From Leptospiraceae bacterium (GTDB taxonomy: Bacteria > Spirochaetota > Leptospiria > Turneriellales > Turneriellaceae), in assembly GCA_016788945.1 (NCBI GenBank), contig JAEUSA010000251.1, forward strand, positions 1 through 14,138: a DNA stretch of 14,138 nt, written 5' to 3'. This document shows, piece by piece, positions 13,733-14,138 of the stretch. Every line of letters begins with the position of its first letter. Position 1 is the first letter of the stretch. The translations under genes were made by a program, and so were the position numbers. Below the pieces are notes generated by a model, which saw only the letters and a list, made by a program, of their open reading frames with translations, made no database searches and was not told the DNA's origin.

Positions 13733-14138
13733 TCAAATCGGAAGGAATACAATTTTGCATTCTGACAGACGGCGGAAGTAGTGGAGTTCCTTTGCGGCGG
13801 GCCGCAAGGAGAACAGCAATTGTTCGAGGCTCGTCCAGAACAGAAACCAGCTCGCCGGTTCTAACATGACTTTGAGGATATTCTTCCACAATACCTGCGC
13901 CGCATGAACGGCAAGATAACCCGTAGATACCATCAGCAGCAGCGACAGGGCAACCTTGAGAATGTTGCGCATTTTTGCGTGCTGCAGCTGTTTTTCGAGT
14001 TCGTGCATTTTTTCATGGAAATAGATGTGTAGTCGGCGCTTGATTATGGCCTCCGCGGTGCTTGATCGTAACTTTGCGGGCAGCAACAATACGAGGTCGA
14101 CCGATTCGGGGTTTTTGTCGAAGAAGAACCGCCTCAGT
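13733..14138 (-). CDS. membrane protein, N-terminus beyond window (partial)
   Basis: The reading frame is open from the right window edge to a TGA at 13735-13733, giving 135 codons of the C-terminal part, so the true start lies outside. The visible part begins LRRFFFDKNPESVDLVLLLP, then has a basic helical segment (about residues 33-58) and two hydrophobic stretches: about 61-80 (NILKVALSLLLMVSTGYLAV) and about 93-110 (VMLEPASWFLFWTSLEQL). The end, SLRPAAKELHYFRRLSECKI, resembles small integral membrane proteins that close with a W/L-P-x-(R/K) RRLYxRL type tail, but I cannot name the family. No catalytic motif is visible. The stop is 71 bases upstream of the lipoprotein start on the same strand, so an operon is possible. 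Confidence 0.75.
   Translation of the reverse strand, partial: LRRFFFDKNPESVDLVLLLPAKLRSSTAEAIIKRRLHIYFHEKMHELEKQLQHAKMRNILKVALSLLLMVSTGYLAVHAAQVLWKNILKVMLEPASWFLFWTSLEQLLFSLRPAAKELHYFRRLSECKIVFLPI

Noticed and set aside
1..14138. Mobile element, CRISPR array, tRNA or rRNA
   Set aside because: I found no transposase or integrase motifs, no regularly spaced repeats, and no cloverleaf or rRNA-like segment; gaps between genes are all under 180 bases.

Overview
This window is ordinary chromosomal DNA of moderate-to-high GC, densely coded on both strands, with no transposase, phage gene, CRISPR array, tRNA or rRNA that I could recognise. The gene content suggests a spirochaete of the Leptospirales (Turneriella/Leptonema-like). 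The reasons are a very long membrane-anchored SpoIIE/RsbU-type phosphatase with a 7-helix N-terminus, a PEGA-repeat envelope protein, a lipoprotein with a relaxed lipobox, and a soluble multi-PAS hybrid histidine kinase. The assignment is an inference from gene style, not a database match.

Left part (1-6809): a DEAD-box RNA helicase on the minus strand runs off the left edge and starts at a GTG at 1080. Divergent from it is a plus-strand series: an unrecognised 166-residue helical protein, the roughly 1041-residue receptor phosphatase (7TM + eighth helix + extracytoplasmic sensor + HAMP + coiled coil + SpoIIE phosphatase + TPR-like repeats), a SufE iron-sulfur assembly protein, and a two-PEGA-domain membrane protein. 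The last three are packed with a 2-base gap and a 4-base ATGA overlap, so they are almost certainly one transcription unit.

Middle part (6815-10890): a minus-strand operon runs PTS EIIA-like protein, class I DAHP synthase (first step of the shikimate pathway), then a cytosine-deaminase-like amidohydrolase related to S-adenosylhomocysteine/aminofutalosine deaminases. If the last is an aminofutalosine deaminase, the operon would hold enzymes at both ends of a chorismate-to-menaquinone route, with a phosphoenolpyruvate-linked regulator beside the PEP-consuming DAHP synthase. Divergent from it, on the plus strand, is a GT4 family glycosyltransferase.

Right part (10902-14138): a minus-strand group holds the C-terminal end of a small membrane protein (cut by the right edge), a putative lipoprotein, and a soluble hybrid histidine kinase (PAS domains, HisKA, HATPase, receiver). 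The kinase start lies in a small tandem duplication that gives two GTG codons with identical upstream sequence.

Two convergent gene pairs (6809/6815 and 10890/10902) meet with only 5 and 11 bases between stop codons and no visible terminator. I see no clear new multi-gene system. The best leads are the composite phosphatase with its co-transcribed orphan SufE and PEGA partners, and the IIA-DAHP synthase-deaminase operon.
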